Shown one piece after another: positions 8,976 through 16,039 of a DNA stretch of 58,359 bases. How positions within the stretch are numbered: position 1 is the stretch's first letter; each line of letters begins with the position of its first letter. The DNA is from Candidatus Baltobacteraceae bacterium. Lineage in GTDB: Bacteria > Vulcanimicrobiota > Vulcanimicrobiia > Vulcanimicrobiales > Vulcanimicrobiaceae. Below the pieces are notes generated by a model. It had not been told where the DNA came from and searched no databases. It was given only the letters and a program-made list of their open reading frames with translations. The DNA lies in the NCBI GenBank assembly GCA_035502855.1, contig DATJTX010000009.1:1-58359 (forward strand), read 5' to 3'. Made by a program: the position numbers and the translations under genes.

Positions 8976-9922
8976 GTTCGTTTGCGACGTGGTTTCCAAT
9001 TCGTGTCTACGGGCGTGGGCGTGAAGTGCGCGTGCAATGGTTTCGGCGCGATGCAGGGTTGTGTTTCGACGATCGCTTTTTTCACGACACGGTCTCGCGC
9101 GCCGCAAAACGCCCGTTCAACCTGGCCTTTTACCGCGACACCGGTGTCGACGTGCTTCACGAGGCCGCCGCAGAGATGCCCGGCCTGCGGCCGAACGGCT
9201 TGCTTTTTCACCTCTCGCGCTGTGGATCGACACTGGTTTCAAACGCGTTTGCCGCACGATTCGATGTGCTCGTGCTGGCCGAACCCGGTCCGCTCAACGA
9301 CGTGCTGGTGATGCCCGGATTGGACGATGAGGAGCGCCTCGCGCTGCTGCGCAGCGTCGTTTCGGTCCTCGCGCGTCCGCAGCGCGCCGATCAGCGCGCC
9401 TGCGTGATCAAACTGGACGCCTGGCACGTGCGTTCGTTTGCGCCGTTGGAAGCCGCATTTCCGCGCGTGCCATGGTTTGTTTTACACCGCGATCCACGAG
9501 AGATATTGGTTTCGCACCTGTGCACGCCAAGCTTGATGATGTCCACGGTCAATGCTCCCGCGACGCTTGGGCTCTCGCTGGTGGAGGCGGCGCAAGTCCC
9601 GCGTGACGTCCATTGCGTGCGCGTGCTGAGCGAACTTATGCGCGCCGTGCACGAACGCGCGCCCGAACCGGATCGACTGGTGGATTACGCGGAATTGCCG
9701 CAGGCGATCTGGGAGCGGATCGGTCCGGGATTCGATCTGCCGTTTACGCCGAACGCCGTCGCTCGCTTGCATGCCGGTGCGAGCGCACATGCAAAAGATC
9801 CGCGCCGGCCGTTCACCCCGGACAGCGATGAGAAGCGCGCCGCAGCGGCGGCACTCCCTTCCGAGATCGTCTCACCGCTACTCACCGCCTACGCCTGGTT
9901 CAAACGGCCCATTACGCAGTAA
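8954..9922 (+). CDS. Sulfotransferase of a divergent family
   Basis: Protein of 322 aa. A P-loop-like PAPS-binding segment, LLFHLSRCGSTLVSNAF (about residues 80-96), and a later WFVLHRDPREILVSHL mark it as a sulfotransferase, but of a different family from the two carbohydrate-type copies at 2306 and 2977. ATG 8954 was chosen because AAGGG lies 8 bases upstream; ATG 8966 is possible. The gene overlaps the Nif11-like gene by 22 bp, so the two are probably coupled. It may sulfate Tyr, Ser or a hydroxylated Asp in a partner protein, which is inference. Confidence 0.75.
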   Translation: MVRDMGVSSFATWFPIRVYGRGREVRVQWFRRDAGLCFDDRFFHDTVSRAAKRPFNLAFYRDTGVDVLHEAAAEMPGLRPNGLLFHLSRCGSTLVSNAFAARFDVLVLAEPGPLNDVLVMPGLDDEERLALLRSVVSVLARPQRADQRACVIKLDAWHVRSFAPLEAAFPRVPWFVLHRDPREILVSHLCTPSLMMSTVNAPATLGLSLVEAAQVPRDVHCVRVLSELMRAVHERAPEPDRLVDYAELPQAIWERIGPGFDLPFTPNAVARLHAGASAHAKDPRRPFTPDSDEKRAAAAALPSEIVSPLLTAYAWFKRPITQ

Positions 9923-9987
9923 TCACCATCCCCAGCGCGGAAGCCGGTCGTCCTCACTGCACATGATGGGAGACGGGAGGCCATAAC

Positions 9988-10503
9988 GTGGAAGTCTATA
10001 TCGGAATGATCTTTCTTTTCGCCGGTGATTTTGCACCGAGAGGTTTTCAGCTCTGCAATGGGCAGCTGTTGTCGATTCAAAGTTATTCGGCACTCTTTTC
10101 GATTCTCGGAACCCACTTCGGCGGCGACGGAGTCAGAACGTTCGGATTGCCTAATTTGCAAGGGCAATTTCCAATCGGAACCGGGACCAGCGCAACGGGA
10201 ACGTACATCATCGGCGAGACCGGCGGCGCCGCCGACGTGACGCTTCTGATCAACAACATGCCGCAGCATACGCACACGCTCAACGGCGACCAAGCCGCGG
10301 GCGGCAAAGTCTTCCCTGGACCGAATCACGTCTTGGGCGGCAACAGCGCTGCGCCGATTTATTCGGCGAACGCGCCGAACACGACGCTCAGCCCGAAATC
10401 CATCGGCCCAGCCGGGTCCAACCTACCCTTCTCGATTCTGCCGCCGTATCAGGCGTTTAGCTACATCATCGCAATCACGGGACTCTATCCGTCACGGAAC
10501 TAG
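9988..10503 (+). CDS. Phage-tail-collar / microcystin-dependent-protein-like
   Basis: Protein of 171 aa matching the tail-collar family known as microcystin-dependent protein (MdpB type). The N-terminus MEVYIGMIFLFAGDFAPRGF with LCNGQLLSI, the GLPNLQGQFPIGTG loop, MPQHTHTLNG and the ending FSYIIAITGLYPSRN are all characteristic. The GTG start at 9988 has a strong GGGAGG site 7 bases upstream. No other phage gene is near, so this is not a prophage. Its linkage to the hydroxylase, Nif11-like and sulfotransferase genes suggests it is their substrate or effector. A terminator follows. Confidence 0.85.
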   Translation: MEVYIGMIFLFAGDFAPRGFQLCNGQLLSIQSYSALFSILGTHFGGDGVRTFGLPNLQGQFPIGTGTSATGTYIIGETGGAADVTLLINNMPQHTHTLNGDQAAGGKVFPGPNHVLGGNSAAPIYSANAPNTTLSPKSIGPAGSNLPFSILPPYQAFSYIIAITGLYPSRN

Positions 10504-10525
10504 CTCCGGCGTTACAACGATGAAT

Positions 10526-10557
10526 GGGAACGCCGCTGCCGGCGTTCCCCTGGTTTT
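10526..10557 (+). terminator. Rho-independent terminator after the tail-collar gene
   Basis: A 9-bp perfect stem (GGGAACGCC with GGCGTTCCC) and a 6-base loop, followed by CTGGTTTTC. It ends the plus-strand unit 8204-10503 and, in reverse, may also serve the convergent small gene at 10567. Confidence 0.75.
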
Positions 10558-10566
10558 CAGCCGGCT

Positions 10567-10878
10567 TTACGGCGGGCCCCAGCGGCCGCCGATCCAGATA
10601 TAGATGCCGCCTCGGCGCGAGTAGTAGCCCGGATGCCAGATCCAGCCGTAGTGCGGCGGGCGTCTCCAGCCGCCAGCGACCCAGATGTAGCGATGGCCGC
10701 TCCAGCGTTGGTAGCCGCCGACCCAGACGTACCCGCGGCCGGGCGGGCGCCCGTGTCGCTCGTAGCGGGGAGGCGGCGGGGCATACCGCGGACCGCCGTA
10801 CGGCTGTGCCGGGGCGGCCACGGTGCTGAGTCCGATGCACGCTGCCAGGCCGAGTAAGACGAGCAAACGACGAAACAT
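10567..10878 (-). CDS. Exported YXWXXGXW-repeat small protein
   Basis: Protein of 103 aa with an N-terminal signal peptide (MFRRLLVLLGLAACIGLSTVAAPA) and a mature part of aromatic-glycine repeats such as YVWVGGYQRW, YIWVAGGW and IYIWIGGRW. This is the YXWXXGXW repeat family, a set of small exported or outer-membrane-associated proteins of unknown job. ATG 10878 is supported by GGAGGAGAG just upstream; the seven additional codons before it are not needed. The last Cys of the hydrophobic segment could make it a lipoprotein, but the box is poor. Confidence 0.75.
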   Translation of the reverse strand: MFRRLLVLLGLAACIGLSTVAAPAQPYGGPRYAPPPPRYERHGRPPGRGYVWVGGYQRWSGHRYIWVAGGWRRPPHYGWIWHPGYYSRRGGIYIWIGGRWGPP

Positions 10879-10980
10879 GGGTTCTCTCCTCCGGAGCAAA
10901 CGGTGCTCACGAATCGGTTACCCTGAGAAGCGCGGGTTGACTCGCCCCCTCACGCAATTTCAATCTGGGGCAAAATCGGT

Positions 10981-10988
10981 AGGATTTC
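10981..10988. repeat. Left 8-bp target-site duplication
   Basis: AGGATTTC lies directly outside the left inverted end of the mobile element and is repeated as AGGATTTC at 14071-14078 directly outside the right end. The duplication length fits IS1-family insertion (usually 8-9 bp). Confidence 0.85.
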
Positions 10989-11007
10989 GGTAGTGGGTCA
11001 GTTTGAA
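10989..11007 (+). repeat. Left 19-bp terminal inverted repeat
   Basis: GGTAGTGGGTCAGTTTGAA, an exact inverted match to 14052-14070. The stop codon of the 82-aa passenger gene lies inside it. Confidence 0.9.
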
Positions 11008-11246
11008 TCGGCAGGCTCCTGCGGAGCTTGATCGGCCAAGCGCAACCGTCGCTTGCGGCGACGTTCCTCATGCTCTCGCGCGTATTCCGCAAGTGCATCT
11101 GCCGAGTGGTTTAGGCCGTAGAAAAAGAGCTTCTTCGCCAGTGGTCCCTTGGCGTCGTCACCTGCCAAGTCGAAGAAGTCGCAAACGTCGTCCCCGGTGA
11201 TGGTGAACTGCACGGGATATTCCTCGGGCGGGTCCTTCTTAGCCAT
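10998..11246 (-). CDS. Small hypothetical passenger protein
   Basis: Protein of 82 aa starting at ATG 11246 (MAKKDPPEEYPVQFTITGDD) and ending in a highly charged EHEERRRKRRLRL tail. The central part DVCDFFDLAGDDAKGPLAKKLFFYGLNHSADAL looks like a short helical domain. It resembles no family I can name. Its C-terminal codons and stop run into the left terminal repeat, which suggests it evolved with the element. A longer frame upstream adds 26 residues without a ribosome-binding site. It could be a regulator of transposition or a partner of the passenger ribonuclease. Confidence 0.5.
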   Translation of the reverse strand: MAKKDPPEEYPVQFTITGDDVCDFFDLAGDDAKGPLAKKLFFYGLNHSADALAEYAREHEERRRKRRLRLADQAPQEPADSN

Positions 11247-11420
11247 GGGCTGGCATTGTGACACAGAACCGGGCAGACTGCCAATAGTACGTATTGTCTG
11301 GCATTGAGAAATATTATCTGCCAATAGGAGTCAATAGCCGGGCGTAGAAATCGACTGCGAACAAGTGCTCGCGAGGACGCGATCAGCGCATCGTCCAAGC
11401 GATCAGGTCCGTCAAACCGA

Positions 11421-11447
11421 ACGCCCCGGGTCGGAACCCAGGGCGTG
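11421..11447 (-). terminator. Terminator downstream of the tRNA
   Basis: ACGCCCTGGGT and ACCCGGGGCGT (minus strand) form an 11-bp stem with one mismatch around a 4-base loop, directly 3' of the tRNA CCA end and followed by TCGGTTT. It probably ends the tRNA transcript. Confidence 0.6.
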
Positions 11448-11450
11448 TTA

Positions 11451-11548
11451 TGGCGGAGAAGACAGGATTCGAACCTGCGGGGGCGCTTCTGAGGGCCATC
11501 CCCGCCCGAACCTAAGTCGGGTGCCTTAAGCCACTCGGCCACCTCTCC
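11451..11548 (-). tRNA. Class II tRNA, anticodon UAG (Leu codon), serine-like body
   Basis: The 98-nt gene includes an encoded CCA. It folds as acceptor GGAGAGG/CUUCUCC (7 bp, one G-U), D arm GCC/GGC with loop GAGUGGCUUAA, anticodon stem CCCGA/UCGGG with loop CUUAGGU, a 26-nt variable region, and T arm GCAGG-UUCGAAU-CCUGU. The anticodon reads UAG, which decodes CUA leucine. However, the discriminator base is G73, usual for serine tRNAs, whereas leucine tRNAs nearly always have A73. The D arm and acceptor are also serine-like. Charging identity is therefore uncertain. It lies inside a mobile element. Confidence 0.85.
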
Positions 11549-11742
11549 CGGAGAGAGAAGCCCCGCCAGCCTTGGCGGAAGACGGGGCTAGGAGCACCAG
11601 GAGCCTGCGGGGGCAACCGACCGCGGGCCTTCCGCTTTTCCCGGGGTGCCATTTTTGCGCTCGCTTGGGGATTCCTTGCGAACAACCCCAAGATGTTGTG
11701 GAAAGATAAGAACCAGACACTATAGGTTTGAGAGGAACCCTC
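11549..11742. other. Non-coding stretch with hairpin upstream of tRNA
   Basis: No gene is supported. A hairpin with arms AGCCCCG and CGGGGCT lies at about 11559-11590, just 5' of the tRNA on its own strand. It could be a terminator for the transposase transcript or a processing signal. Confidence 0.4.
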
Positions 11743-12590
11743 TTAGGCTGCTAGTCCCGCGATGAAGTCCGGTAAGTTCGCCAGGTCATCAAGCCTCCAA
11801 AGGCGATCGGTCACGCCGTGCGCGATCGCGGGTGTCGTTTTCAGGGTGTGATGAATACGGCAGAAATTGTAGTACATGAAATGCAACGCGAGCGCTCGTT
11901 GTAGATTCTGCGCTTTCTTCGAGAACGCATTAGTTAGCCGTGTGAAACGACGCATCGACATACGCATCGTAAGATTATTGCGCTCGACAAACGCCGTTGA
12001 AATATGCTCGGGATCGGGAGCGCCAAATACGCGCGTGCGGACAACTTCCTTGACGATGAGCGGACTGTATTTCCGCTCGGGGTTGTCGTCGTCGAAGCCA
12101 AATACTTTCACTTCCGTGCCATGGTCGCCGCGTATACGAAAATAACGCTGAATTGGCTCTTTGTAGCGATTGAAGCCGTCCGTCGAAATTTGAACATGCG
12201 ACGTGATTCGACGCGAGAGATCGCGCACGAAGTAATGAGCGTCGGCTAACGTGCGCTTTCCAAGATGCCACGAAACGATGAGCTTCGTATCAGCATCAAT
12301 CACGGTCCAAGTCCAGAGGTCGCCATAACGATCATCACCGCGATACTCACGCGGCAAGTTCCGCTCTTTCGCATGGCAGAACGACCAAATCTCGTCGAGC
12401 TGGACGCGCACGCATGAGAGGTTCTGCATCGTTTCATCGTGATAGCGGTCGCACGCGTCGCCAACCTCGGCCAACAGTTTAAGGTCGTGCCCTTGGCGGC
12501 GCCCGTCAGCCGCGAGGTGCCCCGGATCGAATTGCCTTCGACCAGGGCAGCCAGGACACGGACGCGATCCTCAAGCGGGAGCCTATTCAT
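11743..12590 (-). CDS. IS1-family transposase, two frames joined by -1 frameshift
   Basis: Frame A starts at ATG 12590 (MNRLPLEDRVRVLAALVEGN, a helix-turn-helix-like start). Frame B carries the DDE-type catalytic part: QLDEIWSFCHAKERN, GDLWTWTVIDADTKLIVSWHLGKR, TDG, and FVERNNLTMRMSMRRFTRL. A single -1 shift at CTTAAAC (12477-12483) joins them into exactly 283 codons, giving 282 aa. The heptamer resembles known slippery sites, so programmed frameshifting is plausible; simple decay is the alternative. It has a good promoter at 12600-12628. The protein catalyses cut or copy of the element through the 19-bp ends. Confidence 0.8.
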
Positions 12591-12599
12591 GACCGCTCA

Positions 12600-12628
12600 A
12601 GCATAACACAATATGCGTAAGCGGTCAA
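12600..12628 (-). promoter_or_regulatory. Promoter of the transposase gene
   Basis: On the minus strand TTGACC (12628-12623) and TATGCT (12605-12600) are 17 bp apart, close to the sigma-70 consensus. The predicted transcript start falls only a few bases before the ATG at 12590, so the message would be leaderless or nearly so. The inverted pair TGACCGCT/AGCGGTCA brackets this promoter and may be an operator. Confidence 0.6.
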
Positions 12629-12852
12629 GCATGGGCGCTCAGTTTGTTTTGAACGTTATATATTGCACCCGTGCCCCTCTGTGGTACATTATGTGCCCAG
12701 CCCCTTTACAGATACTGAGACTTTAGGGCCTTGACTCACCATGCCAGGCGCTCTATCATGTGCTCATGATGTTCCCGTCACGCGCTTTAGCGTGACGTAT
12801 CCCGTTCCCGGTTGCACAGCGCCCATACCCGCGGCAACCGAATGATGTTCCC

Positions 12853-12885
12853 GGGGAGCCGAGAGGCTCCCCGTATTGATTTTTA
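12853..12885 (+). terminator. Rho-independent terminator before the NYN gene
   Basis: GGGGAGCC-GAGA-GGCTCCCC is a perfect 8-bp stem with a tetraloop, followed by GTATTGATTTTTATT. It would stop a rightward transcript arising in 12600-12850. Confidence 0.7.
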
Positions 12886-12920
12886 TTAGTCAACTTTAGA
12901 ACACGCCGCGGGAGGGCAAC

Positions 12921-13520
12921 TTGTCTACATCAGTCCGTCTTTTTATCGACTTTTGGAACTTCCAAATCCAATGGCGTGATCGCACAAACGACGCGCACCT
13001 GGATTGGGCAAAATTACCCGCGGCGCTGTCCAGCGCAGCGCAAGCGGCGGCGCCACAATTGGGTGCGCTTCGCATCGACGACACCCGTATCTACGCTTCG
13101 GTGAATCCCCACAAAGACGCAAAGCTGCGCGGATGGCTTGACACGTTCCTGGACAGGCAACCCGGGTTTCGAGTGTTCGTCCACGAACGACGCTCTCGCA
13201 GAAAACCCGTGCATTGCGGGGCCTGCAACACCGATTTACCGGACTGCCCAAATTGCCATACGCCCTACGAGCGCGCTGTTGAGAAGGGCGTCGATTCCGC
13301 AATTCTCACGGATATGTTTTCCCTCGCATGGGAAGACGCGTACGAAGTGGCTATACTCGTCAGCGGCGACGCTGATCTAATTCCGGCGGTCGAAAAAATC
13401 CAGGACCGTGGCCTGAAAGTCGTCAATGCGACTTGGCAGAGTTACGGAAACAATCTTGCCAAGGCATGTTGGGCATCATTTTTCGTTGATCCACTCGTCC
13501 AGCAACTGACGCGCCCCTAG
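12921..13520 (+). CDS. NYN/LabA-DUF88 domain ribonuclease with Cys4 insert
   Basis: Protein of 199 aa starting at TTG 12921 with GGAGG five bases upstream. LFIDFWNFQ carries the first acidic residue of the PIN-like NYN fold. EKGVDSAILTDMFSLAWEDAYEVAILVSGDADLIPAVEKI carries the KGVD and SGDAD motifs that complete the acidic active site. A short zinc-ribbon-like insert, CGACNTDLPDCPNC (about residues 97-110), splits the domain. The family cleaves RNA, and relatives act on tRNA or mRNA. As a passenger of a mobile element it may be a maintenance or defence nuclease. That is inference. Confidence 0.8.
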   Translation: MSTSVRLFIDFWNFQIQWRDRTNDAHLDWAKLPAALSSAAQAAAPQLGALRIDDTRIYASVNPHKDAKLRGWLDTFLDRQPGFRVFVHERRSRRKPVHCGACNTDLPDCPNCHTPYERAVEKGVDSAILTDMFSLAWEDAYEVAILVSGDADLIPAVEKIQDRGLKVVNATWQSYGNNLAKACWASFFVDPLVQQLTRP

Positions 13521-13750
13521 GGCTTTTTCCCCCAGCGCGCCTCGGCTGCTTTCTTCGCGACCTCTTTGCGTTGCTCGGGCGTCATGGACGCGGCCCGCGC
13601 CTTCCCACCCTTAAGGCCACCTAGGCGCCCTAGCGCTTGCGCGGCGGGGTTCTTCTCGGGCTCGGGTGTGGCTTCACCAGCGATCCGGTCAAGGATCGAC
13701 TTCGCGGCGAGGTTGGGGTCAAAGGGCGGCTTACTTGAGCGCTTAGGCAT
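13517..13750 (-). CDS. Small basic Ala/Lys-rich protein
   Basis: Protein of 77 aa starting at ATG 13750 (MPKRSSKPPFDPNLAAKSI). The C-terminal half, GRLGGLKGGKARAASMTPEQRKEVAKKAAEARWGKK, is a common small-protein module found widely in soil bacteria, with a nucleic-acid-binding appearance. Its function is not established. It is convergent with the NYN gene, and the two stop codons overlap. The upstream extension of the frame is arginine/cysteine-rich noise. Confidence 0.7.
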   Translation of the reverse strand: MPKRSSKPPFDPNLAAKSILDRIAGEATPEPEKNPAAQALGRLGGLKGGKARAASMTPEQRKEVAKKAAEARWGKKP

Positions 13751-13782
13751 ACCCCAAGCGTAGCACGAACCGCGCGACGCTT

Positions 13783-13992
13783 CTAGCGATTCTGAAAATA
13801 GCTCCATGCGGCGTACGCAAGCACGATGATCCCGAGCGACCAGGGAATAGTGTGCCACAGAAACTCCTGCAGATAGCCAGCACCGAAGCCGTCCGCCCAC
13901 AGGCTGAGCGAAGTCGCGTCATGAGCGCACACAAAAATGATCAGCGCGACTGCCATCGCGGGGATCACGCGTTTCGCGGTTTCTTTGGTCAT
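13783..13992 (-). CDS. Small integral membrane protein
   Basis: Protein of 69 aa with two hydrophobic segments (about residues 9-25, VIPAMAVALIIFVCAH, and 43-64, LWHTIPWSLGIIVLAYAAW), each long enough to span the membrane. I recognise no family. It is the outermost passenger on the right side of the mobile element and ends 33 bp before the small basic protein gene starts, so the two may be co-transcribed. Confidence 0.5.
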   Translation of the reverse strand: MTKETAKRVIPAMAVALIIFVCAHDATSLSLWADGFGAGYLQEFLWHTIPWSLGIIVLAYAAWSYFQNR

Positions 13993-14051
13993 CCCGCATT
14001 TAATAATCGGGGACCAACCCTAGTCGCCTGCTTGGTGCCGCTTGGTCAGAT

Positions 14052-14070
14052 TTCAAACTGACCCACTACC
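14052..14070 (-). repeat. Right 19-bp terminal inverted repeat
   Basis: Exact reverse complement of the left end at 10989-11007, defining the right boundary of the mobile element. Confidence 0.9.
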
Positions 14071-14078
14071 AGGATTTC
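14071..14078. repeat. Right 8-bp target-site duplication
   Basis: AGGATTTC, identical to 10981-10988. Joining the two flanks rebuilds a continuous pre-insertion sequence running into CACACGTGTGAG. Confidence 0.85.
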
Positions 14079-14391
14079 CACACGTGTGAGTAACGCTGTG
14101 TACAACTCGTTTTGCGGTGCTTGCTTTGGGGGCCGCATTTGGGCGCTAGACCGGGCTATTTTCAAGCTGTCAAGGGGTCGTTTTATGACGTGCTCGATAC
14201 GGCGAAAAGCCCCAAAAATGGGCCTTCGGCGGCCTGTGGATAAGTGGATAAAGTCGTGGAGGAAATCCGCAGGAGCCCCGCCCCATTAAGCCAACCGAAA
14301 GCGTCCTCACCGGGCCGCACGCAACTGCGACTACCAGTCGTTTAACGGGCGGAGCGGAGTTCGTCGCTCGTCAAGAGGGAGCTCGCATAGG
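14079..14391. other. dnaA upstream region with DnaA-box-like sites
   Basis: No gene is visible. TGTGGATAA at 14235-14243 is a perfect reverse-strand DnaA box (TTATCCACA). GTGGATAAA follows at 14244-14252, and TGTGTACAA at 14097-14105 is a weaker candidate. The region probably takes part in origin function or DnaA autoregulation. AAGAGGGAG about 10 bases before 14392 is the dnaA ribosome-binding site. Confidence 0.6.
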
Positions 14392-15762
<1,371 letters not shown>

Positions 15763-15768
15763 GCGCAG

Positions 15769-15797
15769 GGCCGGGAATGAAATCCCGGCCTTTCCTT
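15769..15797 (+). terminator. Terminator after dnaA
   Basis: GGCCGGGA-ATGAAA-TCCCGGCC, an 8-bp perfect stem with a 6-base loop, followed by TTTCCTT. It separates dnaA from the origin-like region and dnaN. Confidence 0.8.
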
Positions 15798-16039
15798 ATT
15801 TACGATGTTCACCGTTTCAGGCACAAGGGCACGCCTTTCCGGGTGGATAACTGCGCAGGTGCGCCAAGCGGTGAACATGTGTATCCGGCCGGGTCCGCGA
15901 TGAACAGCTTATCCAAGGCGCAAACGGGCATGGCAACAAGCAAAAAGGCACTTATCCGCGAAATACACCGCCCTACTACTGTTACGACGGTAATGTAAAC
16001 CTTACTACGACGTCAGAACGAGTCTCGAATCGGTGGAGT
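15798..16039. other. Putative replication origin between dnaA and dnaN
   Basis: No gene is visible. DnaA-box-like sites are GTGGATAAC (15843-15851), GTATCCGG (15880-15887), CTTATCCAA (15908-15916) and CTTATCCGC (15951-15959). CCTACTACTGTTACG at about 15971-15985 resembles, on the complementary strand, the TAG-type trinucleotide run that DnaA uses for unwinding. An AT-richer stretch follows before dnaN. Origin identity is inferred from position and boxes. Confidence 0.6.

Larger units (their letters stand above)
12591..12920. other. Non-coding passenger region with two related hairpins
   Basis: No protein gene is supported between the transposase promoter and the NYN gene. The segment ATGATGTTCCC occurs twice (12766-12776 and 12842-12852), each time directly before or overlapping a perfect 8-bp hairpin. 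The second hairpin is a terminator. The first has arms CGTCACGC/GCGTGACG with a GCTTTA loop. The region could encode a small structured RNA reading rightward. GGAGG at 12911-12915 serves the NYN gene. Confidence 0.4.
10989..14070. mobile_element. IS1-family element with passenger genes (3082 bp)
   Basis: The element is bounded by perfect 19-bp inverted repeats, GGTAGTGGGTCAGTTTGAA at 10989-11007 and its reverse complement at 14052-14070. These are flanked by the 8-bp direct repeat AGGATTTC. It holds an IS1-type transposase (11743-12590), a tRNA (11451-11548), a NYN ribonuclease (12921-13520) and three small genes. Ordinary IS1 elements are 0.7-1.6 kb, so this one has more than 1.5 kb of passenger DNA. 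The sequence appears lower in GC than its surroundings, which supports transfer. It lies about 320 bp upstream of dnaA. Confidence 0.88.

Noticed and set aside
9988-10503. Prophage, suggested by the tail-collar protein
   Set aside because: No other phage structural, lysis or integrase gene is nearby, and stand-alone proteins of this family are common.
11111-11542. Minus-strand frame starting MAEWLKAPDLGSGG
   Set aside because: It runs across the tRNA gene; this is the classic false translation of a tRNA and continues into noise.
11743-12590. A plain transposase pseudogene
   Set aside because: The two frames join exactly with one -1 shift at a slippery-like heptamer, the promoter is good and the ends are intact, so an active element is at least as likely.
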